The notes under the pieces were generated by a model. That model saw only the letters and a program-made list of their open reading frames with translations, was not told the DNA's origin and ran no database searches. The translations under genes and the position numbers were made by a program. Positions 52,301 to 60,875 of a stretch of DNA of 64,000 bases are shown in pieces (the stretch's first letter is position 1; every line of letters begins with the position of its first letter). This stretch comes from Bacteroidia bacterium (GTDB lineage Bacteria > Bacteroidota > Bacteroidia > Bacteroidales > GWA2-32-17). The DNA lies in the NCBI GenBank assembly GCA_016218155.1, contig JACREQ010000059.1:62001-126000 (forward strand), written 5' to 3'.

Positions 52301-54945
52301 CCTCCTAATTGCCATTGATAGGAAAGTCCCGTTCCTGTATTTGCATTTAACTGAACAGAACTTCCACTACAAATAGTAGTTGCGCCAGATGCGGTAATAG
52401 TTGCAGCAGGAAATTGTCTCGTAATTGTAGAACTACCTGTAACAAAGCATCCTTTAGAGTCAGTTACTGTAACATCGTAAGTCCCTTCAGATAAAGAAGT
52501 AAGGTCCTGTGTTGTTATAGCACCTGTCCAGTTATATGTATATGGTGGATTTCCAGAATAAACAATTAAATCAATGGCGCCGTCATTGCCCGGAGCACAG
52601 GTTGGGTTAGTATTAATAAACGAAATAGTTGGTGAAGTTGGTACTGTAAGTACAATAGCAGCAGTAGTTGCAGAACAGCTTGCAGCATCTGTAACAGTAA
52701 CAATATAATTACCTGCTGGTAAATTTGTTCTATCCTGAGTTGTAATTGGTCCGTCACTCCAAACATAAGTGTAAGGAATTGTTCCTCCGCTTACTAATAC
52801 ATCAATTGCTCCGTCATTTCCGGGAACACAAGTCAAATCAGTTTTTGAAGAAATTACCTGAGGAGCACTAGAGTTTACAACATCGTAACTATCAGTAACA
52901 GTACACAAATTTGCATCAGTTACAGTTACTGAAAATGTCCCTGATACCAAAGTTGAAATATCTTGTGTTAATGCCAAGTTTGACCAAGCATATGTATATG
53001 GAACCGCTCCATTAATAACCGTTAGATCAATGGCACCATCTCCGCCAGGAACACATGTTGGAGGAGTTGTAACTTCTGTTAAGATCATTGTTGCCGGGTT
53101 TGCAATAGTTGCAGTTCCTGTTTTAACACATAAATTTGCATCAGTTACAGTAACATCATATATTCCTGCAGCAAGTGCAGAAAGGTCTTCAGTTGTTAAT
53201 CCACCTGTCCATAAATAAGTAAAAGGTGAGGTTCCGCCTACAACAGTTAAATCAATTGCTCCATCAGTAGAAGAGGGACATTTTGTATCTGTTACTGCAA
53301 AAACTAATGCAATCGCCGATGGCTCTGTTACAGTAGTTGTTCCTGTTTTTGTTGCTCCGTTGGCATCTGTTACTGTAACATTATATACACCTGCAGCAAG
53401 CCCAACCAAGTCTTCAGAAGTAGAAGAAAATGCCGCAGGACCTGTCCATGCAAATGTATATGGAGAAGTTCCTGTTCCGGTTACGGTAAGATCAATTGCT
53501 CCGGTTGATGCTCCATTACATAAAACATTTGTTACAGCATAATTTAAAGTTATTAATCCAAATTTTGCAATAAAAATATCTCTGGTTCCCACAGATGCAT
53601 TAACTATGACTTTACCATCAATGTCTAAATTTGTAGAAACAAACTCACCAACAAAAATATTAGTATTACTTGCCTCTATATTAGCACTTTTAACAAAATC
53701 GGTACTTGTTCCAAAACCTCTTTTTGCTGACAATACTGTTCCGTTTCTGTCAGTCTCAACCATATATGCATCTGTGCCAGAGTTTGTTAAAGGGAATGCG
53801 TCGAAATTAATTGCTCCTGTATATTGACCTCCAAGAATTACATGATCTGATGTGGCAAAAACAGCATTTCCCTGATCATCCCCAAGTGAACCAAATCTCT
53901 TTGAAAATTGTAATGTTCCATCAGATGCGTAACAAGCATAAAAAATATCATTACTCCCAGCGTTAGGGAATGTTTGAACAGAGGTCAAAACAGCAGTTGA
54001 ATCAGCTGTTAATGTTGGACTTCCATAATATCCTGTTAAAAATTGAAACCCTAAAGCATCACCTTTGTGTCTTGTTAAATAATCATCTCCTGTTCCAACT
54101 ATTTTCCTAACCCATTGGCCTGTTCCGGTTAAATCTGTTTTATAAATAAACATATCTCTATTCCCAGCATTACTTAAAACACCAACATCTAAAGTCAGGG
54201 TTCCTACATATTGACCACAGAAGTAATAACCAAATGCATCTGTAGAAACTGAGCGAATTCCTGTATTACTATTGTCATCAACAAGCATTTTAGCCCATGT
54301 AAGGTTACCATTACTATCAAATTTTGAAATAAATTTTTGATTTACAGCAGGTGCCGGTGAAATAAGAGTTGTAACCCCACCATAAAAAGTAGCATCAACT
54401 AAAAATCCACCACTTAAAATTATATTATCAGAATTATCTAAAGCCATAGCACCATTATTCTGATTTTGTGCTCCATAAACAGAATTATAAGCCCAGATTA
54501 AAGTTCCGTCTACAGCAAATTTTGCTAAAATAATATCAAACAATCCTGTTGTTGCAACCGAAGTACCACTTACTACACAAGGATTGGTATTACTTAAAAC
54601 AGAAATAAATACAAAAGCTCCATCTGAGCTTATTGCAATATCAGAAGCAGTTTCAGTTGAGGCACCACTTATTTGTTTTAGCCACAAAATTTGTCCGTTT
54701 TTGTTATATTTAGCAATAAAAGCATCATTCCCACCAACTGAAGTTAAAGAAAACGCTCCCTGACTAACAGTGTTGGCAAAAGATCCAAAAACATAAATAT
54801 TTCCCGAAACATCAGTGGTAACTTTTGAAGGAATGCTTTGGCCAGTTCCTGTAAATTGACTTACCCACAACAAGTCAGTATTTTGCCCAATAGTATTTAA
54901 AGTGCAAAAAAATAATCCTAAAAAATAAACTAATATTTTTCTCAT
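49357..54945 (-). CDS. SprB-like giant T9SS adhesin with type B sorting domain
   Basis: An 1862-residue surface protein: signal peptide (about 1-20, TIGQN), a propeller-like region (about 25-470: GNIYVFGSF, DAFIAKYNKNGQILWLKQ), five SprB-like repeats (DGAIDLTVVGG-TSPFTYLW and similar), three Ig-like units (GLSYQWQLGGVDI type), about nine more SprB-like repeats, and a type B sorting domain (FTPNGDGKNDVW, then YIIDLKDGSKVYTGSV). Such proteins move along or cover the cell surface in gliding Bacteroidota, or act as adhesins. It is paired with PorP/SprF, and a tiny peptide gene precedes it by 27 bases. Confidence 0.93.
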   Translation of the reverse strand: MRKILVYFLGLFFCTLNTIGQNTDLLWVSQFTGTGQSIPSKVTTDVSGNIYVFGSFANTVSQGAFSLTSVGGNDAFIAKYNKNGQILWLKQISGASTETASDIAISSDGAFVFISVLSNTNPCVVSGTSVATTGLFDIILAKFAVDGTLIWAYNSVYGAQNQNNGAMALDNSDNIILSGGFLVDATFYGGVTTLISPAPAVNQKFISKFDSNGNLTWAKMLVDDNSNTGIRSVSTDAFGYYFCGQYVGTLTLDVGVLSNAGNRDMFIYKTDLTGTGQWVRKIVGTGDDYLTRHKGDALGFQFLTGYYGSPTLTADSTAVLTSVQTFPNAGSNDIFYACYASDGTLQFSKRFGSLGDDQGNAVFATSDHVILGGQYTGAINFDAFPLTNSGTDAYMVETDRNGTVLSAKRGFGTSTDFVKSANIEASNTNIFVGEFVSTNLDIDGKVIVNASVGTRDIFIAKFGLITLNYAVTNVLCNGASTGAIDLTVTGTGTSPYTFAWTGPAAFSSTSEDLVGLAAGVYNVTVTDANGATKTGTTTVTEPSAIALVFAVTDTKCPSSTDGAIDLTVVGGTSPFTYLWTGGLTTEDLSALAAGIYDVTVTDANLCVKTGTATIANPATMILTEVTTPPTCVPGGDGAIDLTVINGAVPYTYAWSNLALTQDISTLVSGTFSVTVTDANLCTVTDSYDVVNSSAPQVISSKTDLTCVPGNDGAIDVLVSGGTIPYTYVWSDGPITTQDRTNLPAGNYIVTVTDAASCSATTAAIVLTVPTSPTISFINTNPTCAPGNDGAIDLIVYSGNPPYTYNWTGAITTQDLTSLSEGTYDVTVTDSKGCFVTGSSTITRQFPAATITASGATTICSGSSVQLNANTGTGLSYQWQLGGVDIAGAIAGSYTASIAGSYTLVVTGENGCVTTSAATIVTVNPLPTAIITPAGPTTFCTGGTVQLDATAGVGYTYQWQLNGVDIVGETAVSYIANASGNYTVVVTNAGCSATSSTTTVTVMAAPLAVITASGATTFCQGTSVTLMATVGGGNVYQWQESGTDIPGAVSSAYSTLVSGNYTVVVTNINGCATTSLPTVVTVNSYPTLTFAVTNESCAGTNGAVDLTVSNGTLPYTFLWDDLAASTTEDLINLVSGTYNVTVTAAGCSTTGSATVSLIPALTASLDNHELIIFCSSNNNGEATLNIQNGVAPFTYTWAGSASTTAFANDLSVGKSYVTVTDFCGTSIVDSITITSLPSMEISVASLTPANCVASNDGSAVVTAVSGIAPYTYNWSGSASVIDTANDLSAGWHYVTVTDYCGSLIDSVEITSIPALTLTTNLISPVSCIGGSNGNANVVAANGVSPFTYNWSSLELNDTAIALIEGWNYVTVTDFCGSIVDSVLMTVSAPLSIAITSSSPTSCAGGNNGGATVTVTNGASPITYQWSSNNLFSDTLNTNGFANNLLNAWNYIRVTDACTSLIDSVQISSLPPVTANITFSVLASCPTTADGKATVTASAGTGVYTYAWGAPSTSTSFVAMDLLPGWNYVTVSDGCGIAVDSVNISNQPALSIQMSSLSLITCQGLTNGSAIVTTTDGGAPFTFLWSTTEVNDTALALVEGWNYVTVTDVCGSLVDSINVLVTPVVTATYEKPDGILCFGQATATIEVTPLNGISPYTYTWGDTTLTTYNRDSLSAGKYYFTVTDGCNSTFVDSVTVNQPGALSLSMITTNVSFTGLSDGAIDLLMSGGTQPYYFDWSNGITLEDQKDIPADVYYITVTDNNGCVISDSSNIITDSWHIEVYKAFTPNGDGKNDVWNIKYISAYPECSVIIFDEWGIKVFESTGYTEAWDGTNKKGHKLPAATYYYIIDLKDGSKVYTGSVALIK

Positions 54946-54972
54946 AACAATTTCTTTAAAATTTAATGCTTA

Positions 54973-55116
54973 TTAAGTTGTTCCTCCATAAGAGATTCCA
55001 TCGGAGCCACCACCTGTTGTGTCTTTTGTTTTTAAGAGTCCTATTTCAATAACTTCAGGAGTTACCCATGGAGTTTTAAAATCTACCTCTTCTTCCATTT
55101 TATTTTTTGTTTCCAT
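54973..55116 (-). CDS. Candidate precursor peptide (47 residues), RiPP-like
   Basis: The open frame reaches 55170, but that ATG lies inside the -33 box of a consensus promoter, so the ATG at 55116 (or 55098) is the real start. The 47-residue peptide has an acidic leader (MEEEVDFKT) and then PWVTPEVIEIGLLKTKDTT, followed by a Gly-rich tail GGGSDGISYGGTT. The W-x2-P-x-V-x3-G spacing matches the lasso-leader pattern Y-x2-P-x-L-x3-G, and Thr33 is one position off the usual Thr. There is no Cys. It is 27 bases upstream of the giant adhesin gene. A RiPP precursor is possible; a small adhesin-linked peptide is the alternative. Confidence 0.5.
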   Translation of the reverse strand: METKNKMEEEVDFKTPWVTPEVIEIGLLKTKDTTGGGSDGISYGGTT

Positions 55117-55140
55117 TATTTTATACATTAGTAATTTGGA

Positions 55141-55171
55141 CAAAATTATAAAAATAAATTTATTGGTCAAA
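55141..55171 (-). promoter_or_regulatory. Consensus Bacteroidota promoter of the peptide gene
   Basis: On the minus strand, TTTG (55168-55171), exactly 19 bases, then TAATTTTG (55141-55148). This is the best match in the window. Transcription should start near 55134, which excludes the ATG at 55168-55170 and probably the one at 55126-55128, and supports the ATG at 55116. The transcript would include the peptide, the giant adhesin and PorP/SprF. Confidence 0.8.
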
Positions 55172-55208
55172 TAAATCTTTTTTGATAATAGACTGTAAAA
55201 AAACAGAA

Positions 55209-55226
55209 AAGGCTCACATGAGCCTT
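55209..55226 (-). terminator. Terminator of the second adhesin gene
   Basis: The palindrome AAGGCTCA-CA-TGAGCCTT is followed on the minus strand by TTCTGTTTTTTT. It lies about 110 bases after the stop of the adhesin gene at 55334 and before the promoter of the peptide gene, so it isolates the two transcripts. Confidence 0.8.
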
Positions 55227-55333
55227 AAAAAAAAACACTAACATTCTCATTATCTTTAAATTAAAATGATAGCGTTTATCCTTCTTCTTCTATTTACTTA
55301 GATTGTGCAAACAACAAAATTGAAATAACTAAT

Positions 55334-58300
55334 TTATTTTTGAATTAGAATTCTTTCTGTAATTTGTTCATCTCCATCAATAATTTTTACCAGATATAAT
55401 CCTGTTGAAAGAGTTGAAACATCTTTTGTTATTGCAACACCATAAATTATTTCTTTGCTTTCTTTTGAAATCAGCTTTCCTAACAAATTGTATATTTCAA
55501 TTTCTATTATTGCACCTTCTTTGTCACTATCCTGATTATCAACAAGTATATTTAGTTTGTCTGTTGTTGGGTTTGGATAAAGTGAAATAGAGTTTGCATT
55601 ATCGATCAAACCATTTTCCTCATTTTCAGCCGATTTTAAAACGCATAAAGAAATAGTCACCCTTGTACTTCTTCGTGTACATCCATTTGCATCTGTAACA
55701 GTAACCCTATAATTACTTCCAACACAAACATTTATTGCGGTCTTTGTTGTTTGACTTCCAGTTGTTGCTGACCAAAGATAAGAATAAGGTAAAGTTCCAC
55801 CAGTTGGGTTAGCTGTTATAGTACCTGTACAATTTGGTGAAGCATTAGAACAAGTTTTTGTTGGGGTAGGAACACTTAAGGTAGCTGGCTGAGTAATTGT
55901 AACAGTTGAAACAGAAGTGCAGCTATTTAAATCCGTTACAGTTACCCTATAATTACCAGCGCTTAAACCAGAATAAGTGATAGTTCCATCTCCGGTAAAT
56001 CCATTTGGTGACCAATTATATGAATAGCTTGGTGTTCCACCTGAAGCTGTAACTGTTGCGGTTCCATTTGATTGATTTCTACATTTTACATTTGTTGAAG
56101 AAATACTTGAAGTTAATGCAACTGGTTGTGTAATAGTAACAGAGGTTACTCCACATCCACCTGTTCGAGTAACAGTTACATTCCAAACACCTGCTGTAAG
56201 ACCAGTACAAGTTGCTGTTGTTTGCACTGGAGCAGGATCATTCCAAACATATGTTATAGTTCCCGATCCACCAGTTGCAGTTGCTGTAGCAGTTCCGTTT
56301 GAGCCTCCAAAACAACCTACATTAGTTTGTGAACTTATTGAAGCTGTAACAACTGAAGGTTGGGTAATTGTAACTGACTTAATAATTGAACAGGTATTGG
56401 CATCTGTGACGGTTACACTCCAGGTTCCAACAGTTAACGCTGTGCATGTTGCTGTTGTTTGTGCTGGTGCCGGATCATTCCACAAATAGTTATAAGGGCT
56501 TGTTCCGCCACTTGCAGTAACCGTTGCTGAACCATTTGAACCGTTGTTACAAGTTACATTTACTTGAGAAGTAGTTGCTGTTAATACTGTTGGTTGGGTT
56601 ATTATAAAAGTTTTTGAAATAGAACATAAATTTGCATCTGTAATTGTACAAGAATAGGTACCTACTATTAATCCACTTTTAGTTGCTAAGGTTCCACCTC
56701 CAGTCCATAAATATGTATATGGACTTATACCACCTGATGCAACTACAGTGGCAGAGCCATTTGATCCTCCATTACAACTCACATTTATTTGAGATGTAGT
56801 TGCAGTTAATAACGCTGGTTGGGTTATAATTGCAGAATTGTAAACTTCATTTCCACATTGATCAGTCACGGTAACAGAATAGGTTCCAGCTGGTGTATTT
56901 GTTATTGTGGATGTTGTTGCACCTGTATTCCAGTGATAAATATAAGGTGGGCTACCAAGAGAAGCAGTAACTGTTGCACTTCCTGTACTTGATCCAGAAC
57001 ATTTTACATTTACAATATTTGTTATAGATGCTTGAAGTAATGGTTTATATCCAACTGTTGCAGTACTAACCAAAGTGCATCCATTGGTTCCTGTAACTGT
57101 ACAGGTAAAATTTCCTAATCCCAAATTTGAAATCGTTGGAGTGCTCGCTCCGTTTGACCATAAGTAAGTATAAGGAGCATTTCCGTCAGATGGTGTTGCC
57201 GTTACTGACCCATCGTTTACTAATGGAATTCCCATCCCATCAATACAAGTAACAGGTGTAACAGTAAAGTGTGTGCTATCAAAACAACCAAATCGTGTAA
57301 TATAACCATCTCTCTTACCAGAGAAAGAATTTACAAACTGGTTTGATCCAACATATAAAGTATCTGAAATAAAATCACCAATAGTCACAAAATTTCTTCC
57401 AGTTGAGCTATATGCTATCACCTGACCAATATCAGTTGATTTACCATAAGCTCTTTGGGAATTAATAAAATTTCCAGCATCATCACTTTCACTTATAAAG
57501 ATATCGCTTCCTCCATAGTTTAATAGATTAAAATTTCCAAAACCTATTTTACCTTCATATGACCCTGTAATAGCTATTTTATTATTAGCAAATGAAACAC
57601 TTGTAGTTTTTTCGTTTCTTGAAGTACCTATAGATTTTGCCCATTGGAGTATTCCGGATGAATTATATTTTGCAATAAACAAATCGGAAAAGCCATTCAA
57701 CACATTAAACCTGTTTACTTTCGATGTGTCGGTTGAAGTTGAGTCAATTTTAATTCTATTTCCAGAATAATAACCAGTTAAATATTGATTGCCGGACTGA
57801 TCGGTAACATGTTTGTAAACATATAAATCATTATCTATCGATGTAAGTTTTCTAATCCATTGCCCTGTTCCATTTATATTAGTTTTAAAAATAAACCCAT
57901 CTCTAAAAGCAGAATTAGAATTTATTGACCCTATATCCATTGTTAAATTACCAATATACTGACCAGAAAAATAATAACTATTATTTGAACATGAAATAGA
58001 CCTGATTGTAGTAAAAGAGTTATTGCAATTAATAGTTTTTGACCACAAAGGAATTCCAGAACTATCAAATTTTGCAATAAAATTTTGTGCAACTAATGGA
58101 TCAGATGAAATTAATGGTAGTGTTTCTCCATAAAATGTAACATCTCCTAAATAACCTCCAGCTAATATCAGATTTCCCTGTTCGTCTACTATCAAACGAC
58201 CATTTGTCTGATTTTCTGCCCCATAAGCAGCTTCCTTTACCCATATAAGATTACCGTTAAGATTATATTTCGCTATATAAATATCAAAATTTCCAGCAGT

Positions 58301-58693
58301 AATTACATTTACCCCGTCAAAATTACAAGAACCATTATTTAATAAAGCTAAATAAATATAATTCTTATCATTACTCAATGTAAATGATGCTGCAGTTTGA
58401 GTTAAAGATCCACCTAATTGTTTTAACCATTGAATTTGTCCTGAAGAATTATATTTTGCAAGAAAAACATCTTGTCCATCTATAGCAGTTAGGGACAAAG
58501 CATCCTGATTAACAGTTCCACTAAAATTTCCATAAACAAAATAATTTCCTTGATTGTCCTGAAGCAAATTAGTAGGCATATTTTGACCTGTGCCGTTAAA
58601 ATGTTTTGCCCACATCCATCCCTGAGAATTTGCTAAAAATGTCAGTAATGTAAAAAGTGATAGTAAAAGTAGTTTCATGCGACTGATATTCAT
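55334..58693 (-). CDS. T9SS-exported SprB-repeat protein, type A sorting domain
   Basis: A 1119-residue protein (a second Met at 58678 is an equally good start) with a signal peptide ending ANSQG. Its first 460 residues are clearly paralogous to those of the giant adhesin (GTGQNMPTNLL, DVFLAKYNSSGQIQWLKQLGG). About seven SprB-like repeats follow (CNGGSNGSATVVASGGISPYTYLW type). It ends with a type A sorting domain (ISLYPNPTTDKLNILV, ending GLYLVKI), so it uses a different attachment route from its neighbour. Confidence 0.9.
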   Translation of the reverse strand: MNISRMKLLLLSLFTLLTFLANSQGWMWAKHFNGTGQNMPTNLLQDNQGNYFVYGNFSGTVNQDALSLTAIDGQDVFLAKYNSSGQIQWLKQLGGSLTQTAASFTLSNDKNYIYLALLNNGSCNFDGVNVITAGNFDIYIAKYNLNGNLIWVKEAAYGAENQTNGRLIVDEQGNLILAGGYLGDVTFYGETLPLISSDPLVAQNFIAKFDSSGIPLWSKTINCNNSFTTIRSISCSNNSYYFSGQYIGNLTMDIGSINSNSAFRDGFIFKTNINGTGQWIRKLTSIDNDLYVYKHVTDQSGNQYLTGYYSGNRIKIDSTSTDTSKVNRFNVLNGFSDLFIAKYNSSGILQWAKSIGTSRNEKTTSVSFANNKIAITGSYEGKIGFGNFNLLNYGGSDIFISESDDAGNFINSQRAYGKSTDIGQVIAYSSTGRNFVTIGDFISDTLYVGSNQFVNSFSGKRDGYITRFGCFDSTHFTVTPVTCIDGMGIPLVNDGSVTATPSDGNAPYTYLWSNGASTPTISNLGLGNFTCTVTGTNGCTLVSTATVGYKPLLQASITNIVNVKCSGSSTGSATVTASLGSPPYIYHWNTGATTSTITNTPAGTYSVTVTDQCGNEVYNSAIITQPALLTATTSQINVSCNGGSNGSATVVASGGISPYTYLWTGGGTLATKSGLIVGTYSCTITDANLCSISKTFIITQPTVLTATTSQVNVTCNNGSNGSATVTASGGTSPYNYLWNDPAPAQTTATCTALTVGTWSVTVTDANTCSIIKSVTITQPSVVTASISSQTNVGCFGGSNGTATATATGGSGTITYVWNDPAPVQTTATCTGLTAGVWNVTVTRTGGCGVTSVTITQPVALTSSISSTNVKCRNQSNGTATVTASGGTPSYSYNWSPNGFTGDGTITYSGLSAGNYRVTVTDLNSCTSVSTVTITQPATLSVPTPTKTCSNASPNCTGTITANPTGGTLPYSYLWSATTGSQTTKTAINVCVGSNYRVTVTDANGCTRRSTRVTISLCVLKSAENEENGLIDNANSISLYPNPTTDKLNILVDNQDSDKEGAIIEIEIYNLLGKLISKESKEIIYGVAITKDVSTLSTGLYLVKIIDGDEQITERILIQK

Positions 58694-58758
58694 GCGTTTG
58701 ACATTATTCGGGTATTTTTACTTAAAAACCAACAGGTATTTTTACTTGGTTTTATACG

Positions 58759-58766
58759 CAAATTTA
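58759..58766 (-). promoter_or_regulatory. Candidate -7 element
   Basis: CAAATTTA on the plus strand reads TAAATTTG on the minus strand (fits TAnnTTTG), 65 bases before the adhesin start at 58693. No -33 box at 19 bases. Confidence 0.3.
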
Positions 58767-58879
58767 CGGTAGTGGTTATAGGTATTAATAGTTTTTCGTC
58801 AAAAGTTGACGAAAATTATTATTTCTATGATTAACAATTTAAGTATTAGGGTAAATCGGTTTAGATTTGTAAGGAAAAT

Positions 58880-60736
58880 TTATTTTTCTTTGTTAATTAG
58901 AAATAAACCAACATTAATTGCACGTAAAAATCCAGAATCTTTTTTTAAAACAATTTTTTCAAAATTATTTTCTATTTCTAAAGCAGTTCTTTTTAATTTA
59001 TTTACATCTATTAATTCTTTACAAATTTCTGAATTATTCATTTCAGTTATTATTCTTAAATAATTTTCTATGTTTTCTTTTACCCTGAATAATAAGTCTG
59101 ATGATTGTACACCCTTTTTATCATTGAATAATAATTCCTGCGGCAATTTATTTTGCATTGCCCTGCGAATTAAATACCTGTCATCGCCTGGACGGACAAA
59201 TTGATTATCCGGAATTCCGTAACAATATTCAAGAAGTTTAATATCCATTGTCGGATCATAAATGTTTAATCCGAAATAATCTCCTATTTCCTGTGTGTTT
59301 CCAGCTCCCTGAGCCATATTGGTGTTTAAAGTATTTAATCGCATTTTTTTCAATGAATAACCCATTAAAAAATACGGATCAAACCCTGCATCTTTCATTT
59401 TTTCTAATAAATTTATTTCAGATTCAAACTTATTATTAATAAAAGATTTTTTCAGATATGGTTTTTTCCCTTTTTTAAATTCGGCAATTAACTTTATTAA
59501 AAAATAAGGCGCTTTTTTTCTCAAATATGGCTTTAAACCTGGTTGAATAAAACTAGAATAATAACCTCTAAATGGCCAAGATATAGTAAAATTTCCACCC
59601 TGACCAGTTAACAATGTGCCAATATTATTTTGCTTTGCTTTCTCGGTAATAGATAAAAGCCAAAAATAATTAGATGAGTTTCTAACAGGAGAATTAAGAA
59701 TATTAATAGATTCCACTAATCCTTGAAGAGGATTTTTTTTATCAGAATTTATTAATTTGTGAACAATGTTAGGATAACTTTTTGAGACCTGTTCTGCAAG
59801 CAAGGACTCATCTCCGAATTGGAAATCTTTTAACTTATCAGTAACATCAAATTTTGGGACTGAAGTATAGCTTGTTATTTTTTTATTTTCTGTTGCAAGT
59901 TCAGTTGCTGCTATTGCAGTTACAGATGAAGAATCAATCCCTCCACTTAACATTGAGCCAACATCTCTATATGATCTGATTCTTGACTTTATGGCACTTA
60001 AAAAAAGTTCATTAAATGCTTCTAAATATTCATCATCATTTTTTAATCTGAAATTTGCAACATTTTCAAGCTGCCAATATTTAGTAATTAATAATTTTCC
60101 ATTCTGATAAATTGCAGAACAAGCCGGAGGTAATCTAAGAATATCCCTATAAACAGTTTCATCTGCATAACCATTCCAACCAACAAGAAGCTGGGCGAGT
60201 TGAACTTTATTTATTTCTTTTGAAATTGTGGAAATAGAAAGCAATACAGATTTATTGCTTGAAAACGCGATAGAATCATTTGTTATTGAGTAATAAACTG
60301 CACTAACGCCCTGATGGTCACGCGCAATAAAGAGTTTTTTCTCGTACTTATCCCAAATTGCAAAAGTCCAATCACCAAATATTTTAGCCGGACTTTTTTC
60401 ACCCCATTTCTCAAATGCAAATTGAAGCAATTTTGTATCTGGCAAAACTATTCTTTCTTCAGCTGTAATATTAAAAATGTCACAAAGCTCTTTTCTATTA
60501 TCTAAACGAGCTTTCCCAATCATTATGAATCTTTGATTTCCAAAAGAAAAAGGTTGTTTATCGTAAACAGATTCCGGAGTGTCATAAAGCTGAACCCAGC
60601 CTAGTCCTATATTATTTTCAGTCCAAAGTGAATAATTATCTTGCGGAAAGTGCTTAACAGAACTATACATCTGTTCAAGCTCATGTTTTTCTAAGAAAAC
60701 TCCTTCTTTTTTTATTATTCCGAAGATTACAGACAT
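58880..60736 (-). CDS. Asparagine-synthase-like protein, lasso-cyclase-like
   Basis: A 618-residue member of the asparagine synthase B superfamily. The N-terminal glutaminase-like domain is present (FGDWTFAIWDK, ARDHQGVSAVYYS), but the Cys right after Met is replaced by Ser (MSVIFGI), so it should not hydrolyse glutamine. The synthetase domain has the PP-loop SGGIDSS at 264-270, LLTGQGGN and a C-terminal GDDRYLIRRAMQNKLP. Loss of the Cys and the size are as in lasso-peptide cyclases and beta-lactam synthetases, which use ATP to form an amide without ammonia. A secondary cell-wall or sugar-amidation role is the alternative. No RRE or transglutaminase-like protease gene is adjacent. Confidence 0.75.
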   Translation of the reverse strand: MSVIFGIIKKEGVFLEKHELEQMYSSVKHFPQDNYSLWTENNIGLGWVQLYDTPESVYDKQPFSFGNQRFIMIGKARLDNRKELCDIFNITAEERIVLPDTKLLQFAFEKWGEKSPAKIFGDWTFAIWDKYEKKLFIARDHQGVSAVYYSITNDSIAFSSNKSVLLSISTISKEINKVQLAQLLVGWNGYADETVYRDILRLPPACSAIYQNGKLLITKYWQLENVANFRLKNDDEYLEAFNELFLSAIKSRIRSYRDVGSMLSGGIDSSSVTAIAATELATENKKITSYTSVPKFDVTDKLKDFQFGDESLLAEQVSKSYPNIVHKLINSDKKNPLQGLVESINILNSPVRNSSNYFWLLSITEKAKQNNIGTLLTGQGGNFTISWPFRGYYSSFIQPGLKPYLRKKAPYFLIKLIAEFKKGKKPYLKKSFINNKFESEINLLEKMKDAGFDPYFLMGYSLKKMRLNTLNTNMAQGAGNTQEIGDYFGLNIYDPTMDIKLLEYCYGIPDNQFVRPGDDRYLIRRAMQNKLPQELLFNDKKGVQSSDLLFRVKENIENYLRIITEMNNSEICKELIDVNKLKRTALEIENNFEKIVLKKDSGFLRAINVGLFLINKEK

Positions 60737-60771
60737 TAATATTGACTTTAATAAATACCCGTTTAATATCT

Positions 60772-60779
60772 CAAAAGTA
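60772..60779 (-). promoter_or_regulatory. Candidate -7 element of the synthetase-like gene
   Basis: TACTTTTG on the minus strand, within CTCAAAAGTATT on the plus strand. The identical 12 bases also contain the -7 element of gcvH at 61288. The distance to the ATG is 35 bases; no -33 TTTG is seen. Confidence 0.4.
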
Positions 60780-60824
60780 TTTTTGCGAATTTATGTATTT
60801 ACGATGAGAGTTAAAATTAAAATA

Positions 60825-60856
60825 AAAAAGCGCACATAAATTTATGCACGCTTTTT
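60825..60856 (-). terminator. Terminator after gcvH
   Basis: AAAAAGCG (60825-60832) pairs with CGCTTTTT (60849-60856), with CATAAATTTATG palindromic between them. It lies about 20 bases after the gcvH stop on the minus strand and ends in T residues. Confidence 0.8.
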
Positions 60857-60875
60857 AAATATAAGAAAATATTTT

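Noticed and set aside
55126-55170. Longer version of the peptide gene starting at 55170 or 55128
   Set aside because: The first ATG is inside the -33 promoter box and the second is at or before the predicted transcription start.
54973-60736. Complete lasso peptide gene cluster
   Set aside because: No RRE (PqqD-like) or transglutaminase-like leader protease gene is in the window, and the core does not have an unambiguous ring acceptor. I report only a candidate.
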